From Osmia lignaria lignaria (lineage: Eukaryota > Arthropoda > Insecta > Hymenoptera > Megachilidae), in assembly GCF_051020975.1 (NCBI RefSeq), contig NW_027478159.1, positions 17,438,501 through 17,502,500 of the forward strand: a stretch of DNA of 64,000 nucleotides. Direction: 5' to 3'. Each line of letters starts with the position of its first letter. Positions within the stretch are counted from its first letter, which is position 1. The notes under the pieces were generated by a model. That model did no database searches and was not told the DNA's origin. It worked only from the letters and a program-made list of their open reading frames with translations. The position numbers and the translations under genes are program-made. Positions 37,627 to 50,180 of the stretch are shown piece after piece.

Positions 37627-37949
37627 GATCAGACGCGGTAGTTCTCGAGATATATCAAGATATTTAAAAGTTCCGAAGCCGCACCAACATAATGGAGATA
37701 CAGAAACACCGTGGCCCCTTTCTTTGAGATAACTCTGCACTATTGCGCGCTGCAAATGCCACTTCCAGCTTAGCTGTGCAGAAGAAGAACAACAAAAAGA
37801 AGAAATATCTCGAAGTATGTCCGTCAGGCCCCTTCCCTTGAGATAAATCTGCAAATATCTCGGAAACGAAGCGAATTATGGCAAAATGTTAAGAGACCTT
37901 TTTTGTAGAGAATTAAGTTTCCTACTTTTTATGTTCTATGATATTTTTC
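37627..37949 (+). repeat. 323-bp variant monomer with one inserted G
   Basis: GATCAG to GATCAG distance is 323. The extra base is a G in GACGCGGTAG at 37637/37638, where other copies read GACGCGTAG or GATGCGTAG. The monomer also carries many private changes (AATGGAGATAC, GCGCGCTGC, ACAAAAAGAAG, CGAAGTATG, GAATTATGG), making it one of the more diverged copies. Its inserted base recurs at 42790/42791. Confidence 0.92.
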
Positions 37950-40900
37950 GATCAGAGGCGTAGTTCTCGAGATATATCAAGATATTTAAAAGTTCCGAAG
38001 CCGCACCAACATAATAGAGATACAGAAACACCGTGGCCCCTTTCTTTGAGATAACTCTGCACGATTGCGAGCTGGAAATGCCACTTCCAGTTTAGCTGTG
38101 CAGAAGAAGAACAACAAGAAGAAGAAATATCTCGAAATATGTCCATCAGGACCCTTCCCTTGAGATAAATCTGCAAATATCTCGGAAACGAAACGAGCTA
38201 TGGCAAAATGTTAAGAGACCTTTTTTGTAAAGAATTATGTTTCCTACAATTTATGTTCTATGATATTTTTTGATCAGAAGCGTAGTTTTCGAGATATATC
38301 GAGATATTTAAAAGTTCCGAAGCCGCACCAACATAATAGAGATACAGAAACACCGTGGGCCCTTTCTTTGAGATAACTCTGCACTATTGCGAGCTGCAAA
38401 TGCCACTTCCAGCTTAGCTGTGCAGAAGAAGAACAACAAGAAGAAGAAATATCTCGAAATATGTCCGTCAGACCCCTTCCCTTGAGATGAATCTGCAAAT
38501 ATCTCGGAAACGAAGCGAGCTATGGCAAAATGTTAAGAGACCTTTTTTGTAGAGAATTAAGTTTGCTACTTTTTATGTTCTATGATATTTTTTGATCAGA
38601 AGCGTAGTTTTCGAGATATATCGAGATATTTAAAAGTTCCGAAGCCGCACCAACATAATAGAGATACAGAAACACCGTGGCCCCTTTCTTTGAGATAACT
38701 CTGCACTAGTGCGAGCCGCAAATGCCACTTCCAGCTTAGCTGTGCAGAAGTAGAACAACAAGAAGAAGAAATATCTCGAAATATGTCCGTCAGGCCCCTT
38801 CCCTTGAGATAAATATGCAAATATCTCGGAAACGAAGCGAGCTATGGCAAAATGTTAAGAGACCTTTTTTGTAGAGAATTAAGTTTCCTACTTTTTATGT
38901 TCTATGATATTTTTTGATCAGATGCGTAGTTCTCGAGATATATCAAGATATTTAAAAGTTCCGAAGCCGCACCAACATAATAGAGATACAGAAACACCGT
39001 GGCCCCTTTCTTTGAGATAACTCTGCACTAGTGCGAGCCGCAAATGCCACTTCCAGCTTAGCTGTGCAGAAGAAGAACAACAAGAAGAAGAAATATCTCG
39101 AAATATGTCCGTCAGGCCCCTTCCCTTGAGATATATCTGCAAATATCTCGGAAACGAAGCGAGCTATGGCAAAATGTTAAGAGACCTTTTTTGTAGAGAA
39201 TTAAGTTTCCTACTTTTTATGTTCTATGACATTTTTGGATCAGAAGCGTAGTTTTCGAGATATATCGAGATATTTAAAAGTTCCGAAGCCGCACCAACAT
39301 AATAGAGATACAGAAACACCGTGGCCCCTTTCTTTGAGATAACTCTGCACTAGTGCGAGCCGCAAATGCCACTTCCAGCTTAGCTGTGCAGAAGAAGAAC
39401 AACAAGAAGAAGAAATATCTCGAAATATGTCCGTCAGGCCCCTTCCCTTGAGATAAATATGCAAATATCTCGGAAACGAAGCGAGCTATGGCAAAATGTT
39501 AAGAGACCTTTTTTGTAGAGAATTAAGTTTCCTACTTTTTATGTTCTATGATATTTTTTGATCAGATGCGTAGTTCTCGAGATATATCAAGATATTTAAA
39601 AGTTCCGAAGCCGTACCAACATAATAGAGATACAGAAACACCGTGGCCCCTTTCTTTGAGATAACTCTGCACTAGTGCGAGCCGCAAATGCCACTTCCAG
39701 CTTAGCTGTGCAGAAGAAGAACAACAAGAAGAAGAAATATCTCGAAATATGTCCGTCAGGCCCCTTCCCTTGCGATATATCTGCAAATATCTCGGAAATG
39801 AAGCGAGCTATGGCAAAATCTTAAGAGACCTTTTTTGTAGAGAATTAAGTTTCCTACTTTTTATGTTCTATGATATTTTTTGATGAGATGCGTAGTTCTC
39901 GAGATATATCAAGATATTTAAAAGTTCCGAAGCCGCACCAACATAATAGAGATACAGAAACACCGTGGCCCCTTTCTTTGAGATAACTCTGCACTATTGC
40001 GAGCTGCAAATGCCTCTTCCAGCTTAGCTGTGCAGAGGAAGAACAACAAGAAGAAGAAATATCTCGAAATATGTCCGTCAGGCCAGTTCCTTTGAGCTGA
40101 ATCTGCAAATATCTCGGAAACGAAGCGAGCTATGGCAAAATGTTAAGAGACCTTTTTTGTACAGAATTATGTTTCCTACAATTTATGTTCTATGATATTT
40201 TTTGATCAGAAGCGTAGTTTTCGAGATACATCGAGATATTTAAAAGTTCCGAAGCCGCACCAACATAATAGAGATACAGAAACACCGTGGCCCCTTTCTT
40301 TGAGATAACTCTGCACTAGTGCGAGCCGCAAATGCCACTTCCAGCTTAGCTGTGCAGAAGAAGAACAACAAGAAGAAGAAATATCTCGAAATATGTCCGT
40401 CAGGCCCCTTCCCTTGAGATAAATCTGCAAATATCTCGGAAACGAAGCGAGCTATGGCAAAATGTTAAGAGACCTTTTTGGTAGAGAATTAAGTTTCCTA
40501 CTTTTCATGTTCTATGATATTTTTTGATCAGATGCGTAGTTCTCGAGATATATCAAGATATTTAAAAGTTCCGAAGCCGCACCAACATAATAGAGATACA
40601 GAAACACCGTGGCCCCTTTCTTTGAGATAACTCTGCACTATTGCGAGCTGCAAATGCCACTTCCAGCTTAGCTGTGCAGAAGAAGAACAACAAGAAGAAG
40701 AAATATCTCGAAATATGTCCGTCAGGCCCCTTCCCTTGAGATATATCTGCAAATATCTCGGAAACGAAGCGAGCTATGGCAAAATGTTAAGAGACCTTTT
40801 TTGTAGAGAATTATGTTTCCTACAATTTAGGTTCTATGATATTTTTTGATCAGAAGCGTAGTTTTCGAGATATATCGAGATATTTAAAAGTTCCGAAGCC

Positions 40901-42135
40901 GCACCAACATAATAGAGATACAGAAACACCGTGGCCCCTTTCTTTGAGATAACTCTGCACTAGTGCGAGCCGCAAATGCCACTTCCAGCTTAGCTGTGCA
41001 GAAGAAGAACAACAAGAAGAAGAAATATCTCGAAATATGTCCGTCAGGCCCCTTCCCTTGAGATAAATATGCAAATATCTCGGAAACGAAGAGAGCTATG
41101 GCAAAATGTTAAGAGACCTTTTTGGTAGAGAATTAAGTTTCCTACTTTTCATGTTCTATGATATTTTTTGATCAGATGCGTAGTTCTCGAGATATATCAA
41201 GATATTTAAAAGTTCCGAAGCCGCACCAACATAATAGAGATACAGAAACACCGTGGCCCCTTTCTTTGAGATAACTCTGCACTATTGCGAGCTGCAAATG
41301 CCACTTCCAGCTTAGCTGTGCAGAAGAAGAACAACAAGAAGAAGAAATATCTCGAAATATGTCCGTCAGGCCCCTTCCCTTGAGATATATCTGCAAATAT
41401 CTCGGAAACGAAGCGAGCTATGGCAAAATGTTAAGAGACCTTTTTTGTAGAGAATTATGTTTCCTACAATTTAGGTTCTATGATATTTTTTGATCAGAAG
41501 CGTAGTTTTCGAGATATATCGAGATATTTAAAAGTTCCGAAGCCGCACCAACATAATAGAGATACAGAAACACCGTGGCCCCTTTCTTTGAGATAACTCT
41601 GCACTAGTGCGAGCCGCAAATGCCACTTCCAGCTTAGCTGTGCAGAAGAAGAACAACAAGAAGAAGAAATATCTCGAAATATGTCCGTCAGGCCCCTTCC
41701 CTTGAGATAAATATGCAAATATCTCGGAAACGAAGCGAGCTATGGCAAAATGTTAAGAGACCTTTTTTGTAGAGAATTATGTTTCTTACTTTTTATGTTC
41801 TATGATATTTTTTGATCAGACGCGTAGTTCTCGAGATATATCAAGATATTTAAAAGTTCCGAAGCCGCACCAACATAATAGAGATACAGAAACACCGTGG
41901 CCCCTTTCTTTGAGATATCTCTGCACTATTGCGAGCTGCAAATGCCACTTCCAGCTTAGCTGTGCAGAAGAAGAACAACAAGAAGAAGAAATATCTCGAA
42001 ATATGTCCGTCAGGCCACTTCCCTTGAGATAAATCTGCAAATATCTCGGAAACGAAGCGAGCTATGGCAAAATGTTAAGAGACCCTTTTTGTAGAGAATT
42101 AAGTTTCCTACTTTTTATGTTCGATGATATTTTTT

Positions 42136-42457
42136 GATCAGATGCGTAGTTCTCGAGATATATCAAGATATTTAAAAGTTCCGAAGCTGCACCAACATAA
42201 TAGAGGTACAGAAACACCGTGGCCTCTTTCTTTGAGATAACTCTGCACTATTGCGAGCTGCAAATGCCACTTCGAGCTTAGCTGTGCAGAAGAAGAACAA
42301 CAAGAAGAAGAAATATCTCGAAATATGTCCGTCAGACCCCTTCCCTTGAGATGAATCTGCAAATATCTCGGAAACGAAGCGAGCTATGGCAAAATGTTAA
42401 GAGACCTTTTTTGTAGAGAATAATGTTTCCTACAATTTACGTTCTATGATATTTTTT
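42136..42457 (+). repeat. Extra monomer (type W) inserted relative to 36983|37305
   Basis: The homologous segment at 36983-37626 has no such monomer between the GTTCGATGAT-ending monomer and the AAGACGCACC monomer. This monomer carries GAAGCTGCACC, AGAGGTACAG, GGCCTCTTTC, CTTCGAGCTTAG, CAGACCCC and GAGATGAATC. The same set is found at 58875-59196 and, mostly, at 63705-64000, over 16 kb away. Confidence 0.82.
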
Positions 42458-42779
42458 GATCAGAAGCGTAGTTTTCGAGATATATCGAGATATTTAAAAG
42501 TTCCGAAGACGCACCAACATAATAGAGATACAGAAACACCGTGGCACCTTTCTTTGACATAACTGTGCACTAGTGCGAGCCGCAAATGCCACTTCCAGCT
42601 TAGCTGTGCACAAGAAGAACAACAAGAAGAAGAAATATCTCGAAATATGTCCGTCAGGCCCCTTCCCTTGAGATATATCTGCAAATATCTCGGAAACGAA
42701 GTGAGCTATGGCAAAATGTTAAGAGACCGTTTTTGTAGAGAATTAAGTTTCCTACTTTTTATGTTCTATGATATTTTTT

Positions 42780-43102
42780 GATCAGACGCGGTAGTTCTCG
42801 AGATATATCAAGATATTTAAAAGTTCCGAAGCCGCACCAACATAATAGAGATACAGAAACACCGTGGCCCCTTTCTTTGAGATAACTCTGCACTAGTGCG
42901 AGCCGCAAATGCCACTTCCAGCTTAGCTGTGCAGAAGAAGAACAACAAGAAGAAGAAATATCTCGAAATATGTCCGTCAGGCCCCTTCCCTTGAGATATA
43001 TCTGCAAATATCTCGGAAACGAAGCGAGCTATGGCAAAATGTTAAGAGACCTTTTTTGTAGAGAATTAAGTTTCCTACTTTTTATGTTCTATGACATTTT
43101 TG
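42780..43102 (+). repeat. 323-bp hybrid monomer: left of 37627 type, right of 38916 type
   Basis: It begins with the same GACGCGGTAG insertion as 37627-37949, but from 42847 on it lacks that monomer's private changes and matches the 38916 monomer, including CACTAGTGCGAGCCGC and the downstream ATGACATTTTTGG. The switch lies between about 42792 and 42847. The parental positions are four monomers apart, so this junction records a four-monomer deletion by unequal exchange, or an equivalent conversion. Confidence 0.8.
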
Positions 43103-45356
43103 GATCAGAAGCGTAGTTTTCGAGATATATCGAGATATTTAAAAGTTCCGAAGCCGCACCAACATAATAGAGATACAGAAACACCGTGGCCCCTTTCTTT
43201 GAGATAACTCTGCACTAGTGCGAGCCGCAAATGCCACTTCCAGCTTAGCTGTGCAGAAGAAGAACAACAAGAAGAAGAAATATCTCGAAATATGTCCGTC
43301 AGGCCCCTTCCCTTGAGATAAATATGCAAATATCTCGGAAACGAAGCGAGCTATGGCAAAATGTTAAGAGACCTTTTTTGTAGAGAATTAAGTTTCCTAC
43401 TTTTTATGTTCTATGATATTTTTTGATCAGATGCGTAGTTCTCGAGATATATCAAGATATTTAAAAGTTCCGAAGCCGTACCAACATAATAGAGATACAG
43501 AAACACCGTGGCCCCTTTCTTTGAGATAACTCTGCACTAGTGCGAGCCGCAAATGCCACTTCCAGCTTAGCTGTGCAGAAGAAGAACAACAAGAAGAAGA
43601 AATATCTCGAAATATGTCCGTCAGGCCCCTTCCCTTGCGATAAATCTGCAAATATCTCGGAAATGAAGCGAGCTATGGCAAAATCTTAAGAGACCTTTTT
43701 TGTAGAGAATTAAGTTTCCTACTTTTTATGTTCTATGATATTTTTTGATGAGATGCGTAGTTCTCGAGATATATCAAGATATTTAAAAGTTCCGAAGCCG
43801 CACCAACATAATAGAGATACAGAAACACCGTGGCCCCTTTCTTTGAGATAACTCTGCACTATTGCGAGCTGCAAATGCCTCTTCCAGCTTAGCTGTGCAG
43901 AGGAAGAACAACAAGAAGAAGAAATATCTCGAAATATGTCCGTCAGGCCAGTTCCTTTGAGCTGAATCTGCAAATATCTCGGAAACGAAGCGAGCTATGG
44001 CAAAATGTTAAGAGACCTTTTTTGTACAGAATTATGTTTCCTACAATTTATGTTCTATGATATTTTTTGATCAGAAGCGTAGTTTTCGAGATACATCGAG
44101 ATATTTAAAAGTTCCGAAGCCGCACCAACATAATAGAGATACAGAAACACCGTGGCCCCTTTCTTTGAGATAACTCTGCACTAGTGCGAGCCGCAAATGC
44201 CACTTCCAGCTTAGCTGTGCAGAAGAAGAACAACAAGAAGAAGAAATATCTCGAAATATGTCCGTCAGGCCCCTTCCCTTGAGATAAATCTGCAAATATC
44301 TCGGAAACGAAGCGAGCTATGGCAAAATGTTAAGAGACCTTTTTTGTAGAGAATTAAGTTTCCTACTTTTTATGTTCTATGATATTTTTTGATCAGATTC
44401 GTAGTTCTCGAGATATATCAAGATATTTAAAAGTTCCGAAGCCGCACCAACATAATAGAGATACAGAAACACCGTGGCCCCTTTCTTTGAGATAACTCTG
44501 CACTATTGCGAGCTGTAAATGCCACTTCCAGCTTAGCTGTGCAGAAGAAGAACAACAAGAAGAAGAAATATCTCTAAATATGTCCGTCAGGCCCCTTCCC
44601 TTGAGATATATCTGCAAATATCTCGGAAACGAAGCGAGCTATGGCAAAATGTTAAGAGACCTTTTTTGTAGAGAATTATGTTTCCTACAATTTATGTTCT
44701 ATGATATTTTTTGATCAGAAGCGTAGTTTTCGAGATACATCGAGATATTTAAAAGTTCCGAAGCCGCACCAACATAATAGAGATACAGAAACACCGTGGC
44801 CCCTTTCTTTGAGATAACTCTGCACTATTGCGAGCTGGAAATGCCACTTCCAGTTTAGCTGTGCAGAAGAAGAACAACAAGAAGAAGAAATATCTCGAAA
44901 TATGTCCGTTAGGCCCCTTCCCGTGAGATAAATCTGCAAATATCTCGGAAACGAAGCGAGCTATGGCAAAATGTTAAGAGACCTCTTTTGTAGAGAATTA
45001 AGTTTCCTACTTTTGATGTTCTATGATATTTTTTGATCAGATGCGTAGTTCTCGAGATATATCAAGATATTTAAAAGTTCCGAAGCCGCACCAACATAAT
45101 AGAGATACAGAAACACCGTGGCCCCTTTCTTTGAGATAACTCTGCACTATTGCGAGCTGCATATGCCACTTCCAGCTTAGCTGTGCAGAAGAAGAACAAC
45201 AAGAAGAAGAAATATCTCGAAATATGTCCGTCAGGCCCCTTCCCTTGAGATAAATCTGCAAATATCTCGGAAACGAAGAGAGCTATGGCAAAATGTTAAG
45301 AGACCTTTTTTGTAGAGAATTAAGTTTCCTACTTTTTATGTTCTATGATATTTTTT

Positions 45357-45675
45357 GATCAGATACGTAGTTCTCGAAATATATCAAGATATTTAAAAGT
45401 TCCGAAGCCGCACCAACATAATAGAGATACAGAAACACCGTGGCCCCTTTCTTTCAGATAACTATGCACTATTGCGAGCTGCAAATGCCACTTCCAGCTT
45501 AGCTGTGCAGAAGAACAACAAGAAGAAGAAATATCTCGAAATATGTCCGTCAGGCCCCTTCCCTTGAGATAAATCTGCAAATATCTCGGAAACGAAGAGA
45601 GCTATGGCAAAATGTTAAGAGACTTTTTTTGTAGAGAATTAAGTTTCCTACTTTTTATGTTCTATGATATTTTTT
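45357..45675 (+). repeat. 319-bp variant monomer, GAA triplet lost
   Basis: GATCAG to the next GATCTG is 319 bases. The triplet tract reads CAGAAGAACAACAAG near 45508-45522, one GAA short. The copy also carries CTTTCAGATAACTATGC, TCTCGAAATATATC in place of TCTCGAGATATATC, and GATACGTAG. CTTTCAGATAACTATGC is shared with the other 319-bp monomer, so both come from one deletion event. Confidence 0.92.
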
Positions 45676-46963
45676 GATCTGATGCGCAGTTCTCGAGATA
45701 TATCAAGATATTTAAAAGTTCCGAAGCCGCACCAACATAATAGAGATACAGAAACACCGTGGCCCCTTTCTTTGAGATAACTCTGCACTATTGCGAGCTG
45801 CAAATGCCTCTTCCAGCTTAGCTGTGCAGAGGAAGAACAACAAGAAGAAGAAATATCTCGAAATATGTCCGTCAGGCCAGTTCCTTTGAGCTGAATCTGC
45901 AAATATCTCGGAAACGAAGCGAGCTATGGCAAAATGTTAAGAGACCTTTTTTGTAGAGACTTATGTTTCCTACAATTTATGTTCTATGATATTTTGTGAT
46001 CAGAAGCGTAGTTTTCGAGATACATCGAGATATTTAAAAGTTCCGAAGCCGCACCAACATAATAGAGATACAGAAACACCGTGGCCCCTTTCTTTGAGAT
46101 AACTCTGCACTAGTGCGAGCCGCAAATGCCACTTCCAGCTTAGCTGTGCAGAAGAAGAACAACAAGAAGAAGAAATATCTCGAAATATGTCCGTCAGGCC
46201 CCTTCCCTTGAGATAAATCTGCAAATATCTCGGAAACGAAGCGAGCTATGGCAAAATGTTAAGAGACTTTTTTTGTAGAGAATTAAGTTTCCTACTTTTT
46301 ATGTTCTATGATATTTTTTGATCTGATGCGTAGTTCTCGAGATATATCAAGATATTTAAAAGTTCCGAAGCCGCACCAACATAATAGAGATACAGAAACA
46401 CCGTGGCCCCTTTCTTTGAGATAACTCTGCACTATTGCGAGCTGGAAATGCCACTTCCAGCTTAGCTGTGCAGAAGAAGAACAACAAGAAGAAGAAATAT
46501 CTCGAAATATGTCCGTCAGGCCCCTTCCCTTGAGATATATCAGCAAATATCTCGGAAACGAAGCGAGCTATGGCAAAATGTTAAGAGACCTTTTTTGTAG
46601 AGAATTATGTTTCCTACAATTTATGTTCTATGATATTTTTTGATCAGAAGCGTAGTTTTCGAGATACATCGAGATATTTAAAAGTTCCGAAGCCGCACCA
46701 ACATAATAGAGATACAGAAACACCGTGGCCCCTTTCTTTGAGATAACTCTGCACTATTGCGAGCTGGAAATGCCACTTCCAGTTTAGCTGTGCAGAAGAA
46801 GAACAACAAGAAGAAGAAATATCTCGAAATATGTCCGTTAGGCCCCTTCCCGTGAGATAAATCTGCAAATATCTCGGAAACGAAGAGAGCTATGGCAAAA
46901 TGTTAAGAGACCTTTTTTGTAGAGAATTAAGTTTCCTACTTTTTATGTTCTATGATATTTTTT

Positions 46964-47282
46964 GATCAGATTCGTAGTTCTCGAGATATATCAAGATATT
47001 TAAAAGTTCCGAAGCCGCACCAACATAATAGAGATACAGAAACACCGTGGCCCCTTTCTTTCAGATAACTATGCACTATTGCGAGCTGCAAATGCCACTT
47101 CCAGCTTAGCTGTGCAGAAGAACAACAAGAAGAAGAAATATCTCGAAATATGTCCGTCAGGCCCCTTCCCTTGAGATAAATCTGCAAATATCTCGGAAAC
47201 GAAGAGAGCTATGGCAAAATGTTAAGAGACTTTTTTTGTAGAGAATTAAGTTTCCTACTTTTTATGTTCTATGATATTTTTT
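46964..47282 (+). repeat. 319-bp variant monomer, second copy
   Basis: Same missing GAA and same CTTTCAGATAACTATGC as 45357-45675, but begins GATTCGTAG with the normal TCTCGAGATATATC. The left end therefore either kept an older state or was replaced by sequence like that of 44391, which also reads GATTCGTAG. Confidence 0.92.
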
Positions 47283-50180
47283 GATCTGATGCGTAGTTCT
47301 CGAGATATATCAAGATATTTAAAAGTTCCGAAGCCGCACCAACATAATAGAGATACAGAAACACCGTGGCCCCTTTCTTTGAGATAACTCTGCACTATTG
47401 CGAGCTGGAAATGCCACTTCCAGCTTAGCTGTGCAGAAGAAGAACAACAAGAAGAAGAAATATCTCGAAATATGTCCGTCAGGCCCCTTCCCTTGAGATA
47501 TATCAGCAAATATCTCGGAAACGAAGCGAGCTATGGCAAAATGTTAAGAGACCTTTTTTGTAGAGAATTATGTTTCCTACAATTTATGTTCTATGATATT
47601 TTTTGATCAGAAGCGTAGTTTTCGAGATACATCGAGATATTTAAAAGTTCCGAAGCCGCACCAACATAATAGAGATACAGAAACACCGTGGCCCCTTTCT
47701 TTGAGATAACTCTGCACTAGTGCGAGCCGCAAATGCCACTTCCAGCTTAGCTGTGCAGAAGAAGAACAACAAGACGAAGAAATATCTCGAAATATGTCCG
47801 TCAGGCCCCTTCCCTTGAGATATATCTGCAAATATCTCGGAAACGAAGCGAGCTATGGCAAAATGTTAAGAGACGTTTTTTATAGAGAATTATGTTTCCT
47901 ACAATTTATGTTCTATGATATTTTTTGATCAGAAGCGTAGTTTTCGAGATATATCGAGATATTTAAAAGTTCCGAAGCCGCACCAACATAATAGGGATAC
48001 AGAAACACCGTGGCCCCTTTCTTTGAGATAACTCTGCACTAGTGCGAGCCGCAAATGCCACTTCCAGCTTAGCTGTGCAGAAGAAGAACAACAAGAAGAA
48101 GAAATATCTCGAAATATGTCCGTTAGGCCCCTTCCCGTGAGATAAATCTGCAAATATCTCGGAAACGAAGCGAGCTATGGCAAAATGTTAAGAGACCTTT
48201 CTTGTAGAGAATTAAGTTTCCTACAATTTATGTTCTATGATATTTTTTGATCAGAAGCGTAGTTTTCGAGATATATCAAGATATTTAAAAGTTCCGAAGC
48301 CGCACCAACATAATAGAGATACAGAAACACCGTGGCCCCTTTCTTGGAGATAACTCTGCACTATTGCGAGCTGTAAATGCCACTTCCAGCTTAGCTGTGC
48401 AGAAGAAGAACAACAAGAAGAAGAAATATCTCGAAATATGTCCGTCAGGCCCCTTCCCTTGAGATATATCTGCAAATATCTCGGAAACGAAGCGAGCTAT
48501 GGCAAAATGTTAAGAGACCTTTTTTGTAGAGAATTATGTTTCCTACAATTTATGTTCTATGATATTTTTTGATCAGAAGCGTAGTTTTCGAGATACATCG
48601 AGATATTTAAAAGTTCCGAAGCCGCACCAACATAATAGAGATACAGAAACACCGTGGCCCCTTTCTTTGGGATAACTCTGCACTATTGCGAGCTGCAAAT
48701 GCCACTTCCAGTTTAGCTGTGCAGAAGAAGAACAACAAGAAGAAGAAATATCTCGAAATATGTCCGTTAGGCCCCTTCCCTTGAGATAAATCCGCAAATA
48801 TCTCGGAAACGAAGCGAGCTATGGCAAAATGTTAAGAGACCTTTTTTGTAGAGAATTAAGTTTCCTACTTTTTATGTTCTATGATATTTTTTGATCAGAT
48901 GCGTAGTTCTCGAGATATATCGAGATATTTAAAAGTTCCGAAGACGCACCAACATAATAGAGATACAGAAACACCGTGGCCCCTTTCTTTGAGATAACTG
49001 TGCACTAGTGCGAGCCGCAAATGCCACTTCCAGCTTAGCTGTGCAGAAGAAGAACAACAAGAAGAAGAAATATCTCGAAATATGTCCGTCAGGCCCCTTC
49101 CCTTGAGATATATGTGCAAATATCTCGGAAACGAAGCGAGCTATGGCAAAATGTTAAGAGACCGTTTTTGTAGAGAATTAAGTTTCCTACTTTTTATGTT
49201 CTATGATATTTTTCGATCAGAGGCGTAGTTCTCGAGATATATCAAGATATTTAAAAGTTCCGAAGCCGCACCAACATAATAGAGATACAGAAACACCGTG
49301 GCCCCTTTCTTTGAGATAACTCTGCACGATTGCGAGCTGGAAATGCCACTTCCAGTTTAGCTGTGCAGAAGAAGAACAACAAGAAGAAGAAATATCTCGA
49401 AATATGTCCGTTAGGCCCCTTCCCTTGGGATAAATCTGCAAATATCTCGGAAACGAAGCGAGCTATGGCAAAATGTTAAGAGACCTTTTCTGTAGAGAAT
49501 TAAGTTTCCTACTTTTTATGTTCTATGATATTTTTTGATCAGATGCGTAGTTCTCGAGATATATCAAGATATTTAAAAGTTCCGAAGCCGCACCAACATA
49601 ATAGAGATACAGAAACACCGTGGCCCCTTTCTTTGAGATAACTCTGCAGTATTGCGAGCTGCAAATGCCACTTCCAGCTTAGCTGTGCAGAAGAAGAACA
49701 ACAAGAAGAAGAAATATCTCGAAATATGTCCGTCAGGCCCCTTCCCTTGAGATATATCTGCAAATATCTCGGAAACGAAGCGAGCTATGGCAAAATGTTA
49801 AGAGACCTTTTTTGTAGAGAATTAGGTTTCCTACAATTTAGGTTCTATGATATTTTTTGATCAGAAGCGTAGTTTTCGAGATATATCGAGATATTTAAAA
49901 GTTCCGAAGCCGCACCAACATAATAGAGATGCAGAAACACCGTGGCCCCTTTCTTTGAGATAACTCTGCACTAGTGCGAGCCGCAAATGCCACTTCCAGC
50001 TTAGCTGTGCAGAAGAAGAACAACAAGAAGAAGAAATATCTCGAAATATGTCCGTCAGGCCCCTTCCCTTGAGATAAATATGCAAATATCTCGGAAACGA
50101 AGCGAGCTATGGCAAAATGTTAAGAGACCTTTTTTGTAGAGAATTAAGTTTCCTACTTTTTATGTTCTATGATATTTTTT

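Larger units (their letters stand above)
34729..44390 (+). repeat. Compound satellite block with 2-, 12- and 15-monomer repeats
   Basis: 35695-36338 and 36339-36982 form a dimer repeat, and the four monomers plus the next (to 37304) recur at 40526-42135 (offset 4831, 15 monomers plus the extra base at 37637). Shared states include GAGATATCTCTGC, CAGGCCACTTCC, GACCCTTTTTG and GTTCGATGAT. 37305 onward recurs at 42458 (offset 5153). From about 38920 to 40470 the sequence recurs at about 42785-44335 (offset 3865), marked by ATGACATTTTTGG, GAAGCCGTACC, GGAAATGAAGCG, AAATCTTAAG, GATGAGATGCG and GCCTCTTCCAGC. One extra monomer, 42136-42457, sits in the second copy. Confidence 0.87.
44391..50180 (+). 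repeat. Satellite segment with two 319-bp monomers and 3- and 5-monomer repeats
   Basis: Order includes 44713, 45035, 45357 (319 bp), 45676, 45998, 46320, 46642, 46964 (319 bp), 47283, 47605. 45357 recurs at 46964 (1607 bases, 5 monomers minus 3). 46320-46641 recurs at 47283-47604 (963 bases, 3 monomers minus 3), both starting GATCTGATGCG and containing TATATCAGC. GAGATACATCGAG marks several monomers here (44081, 44725, 46010, 46654, 47617, 48583). The last monomers (48893, 49859) anticipate types A and E of the next block. Confidence 0.82.
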
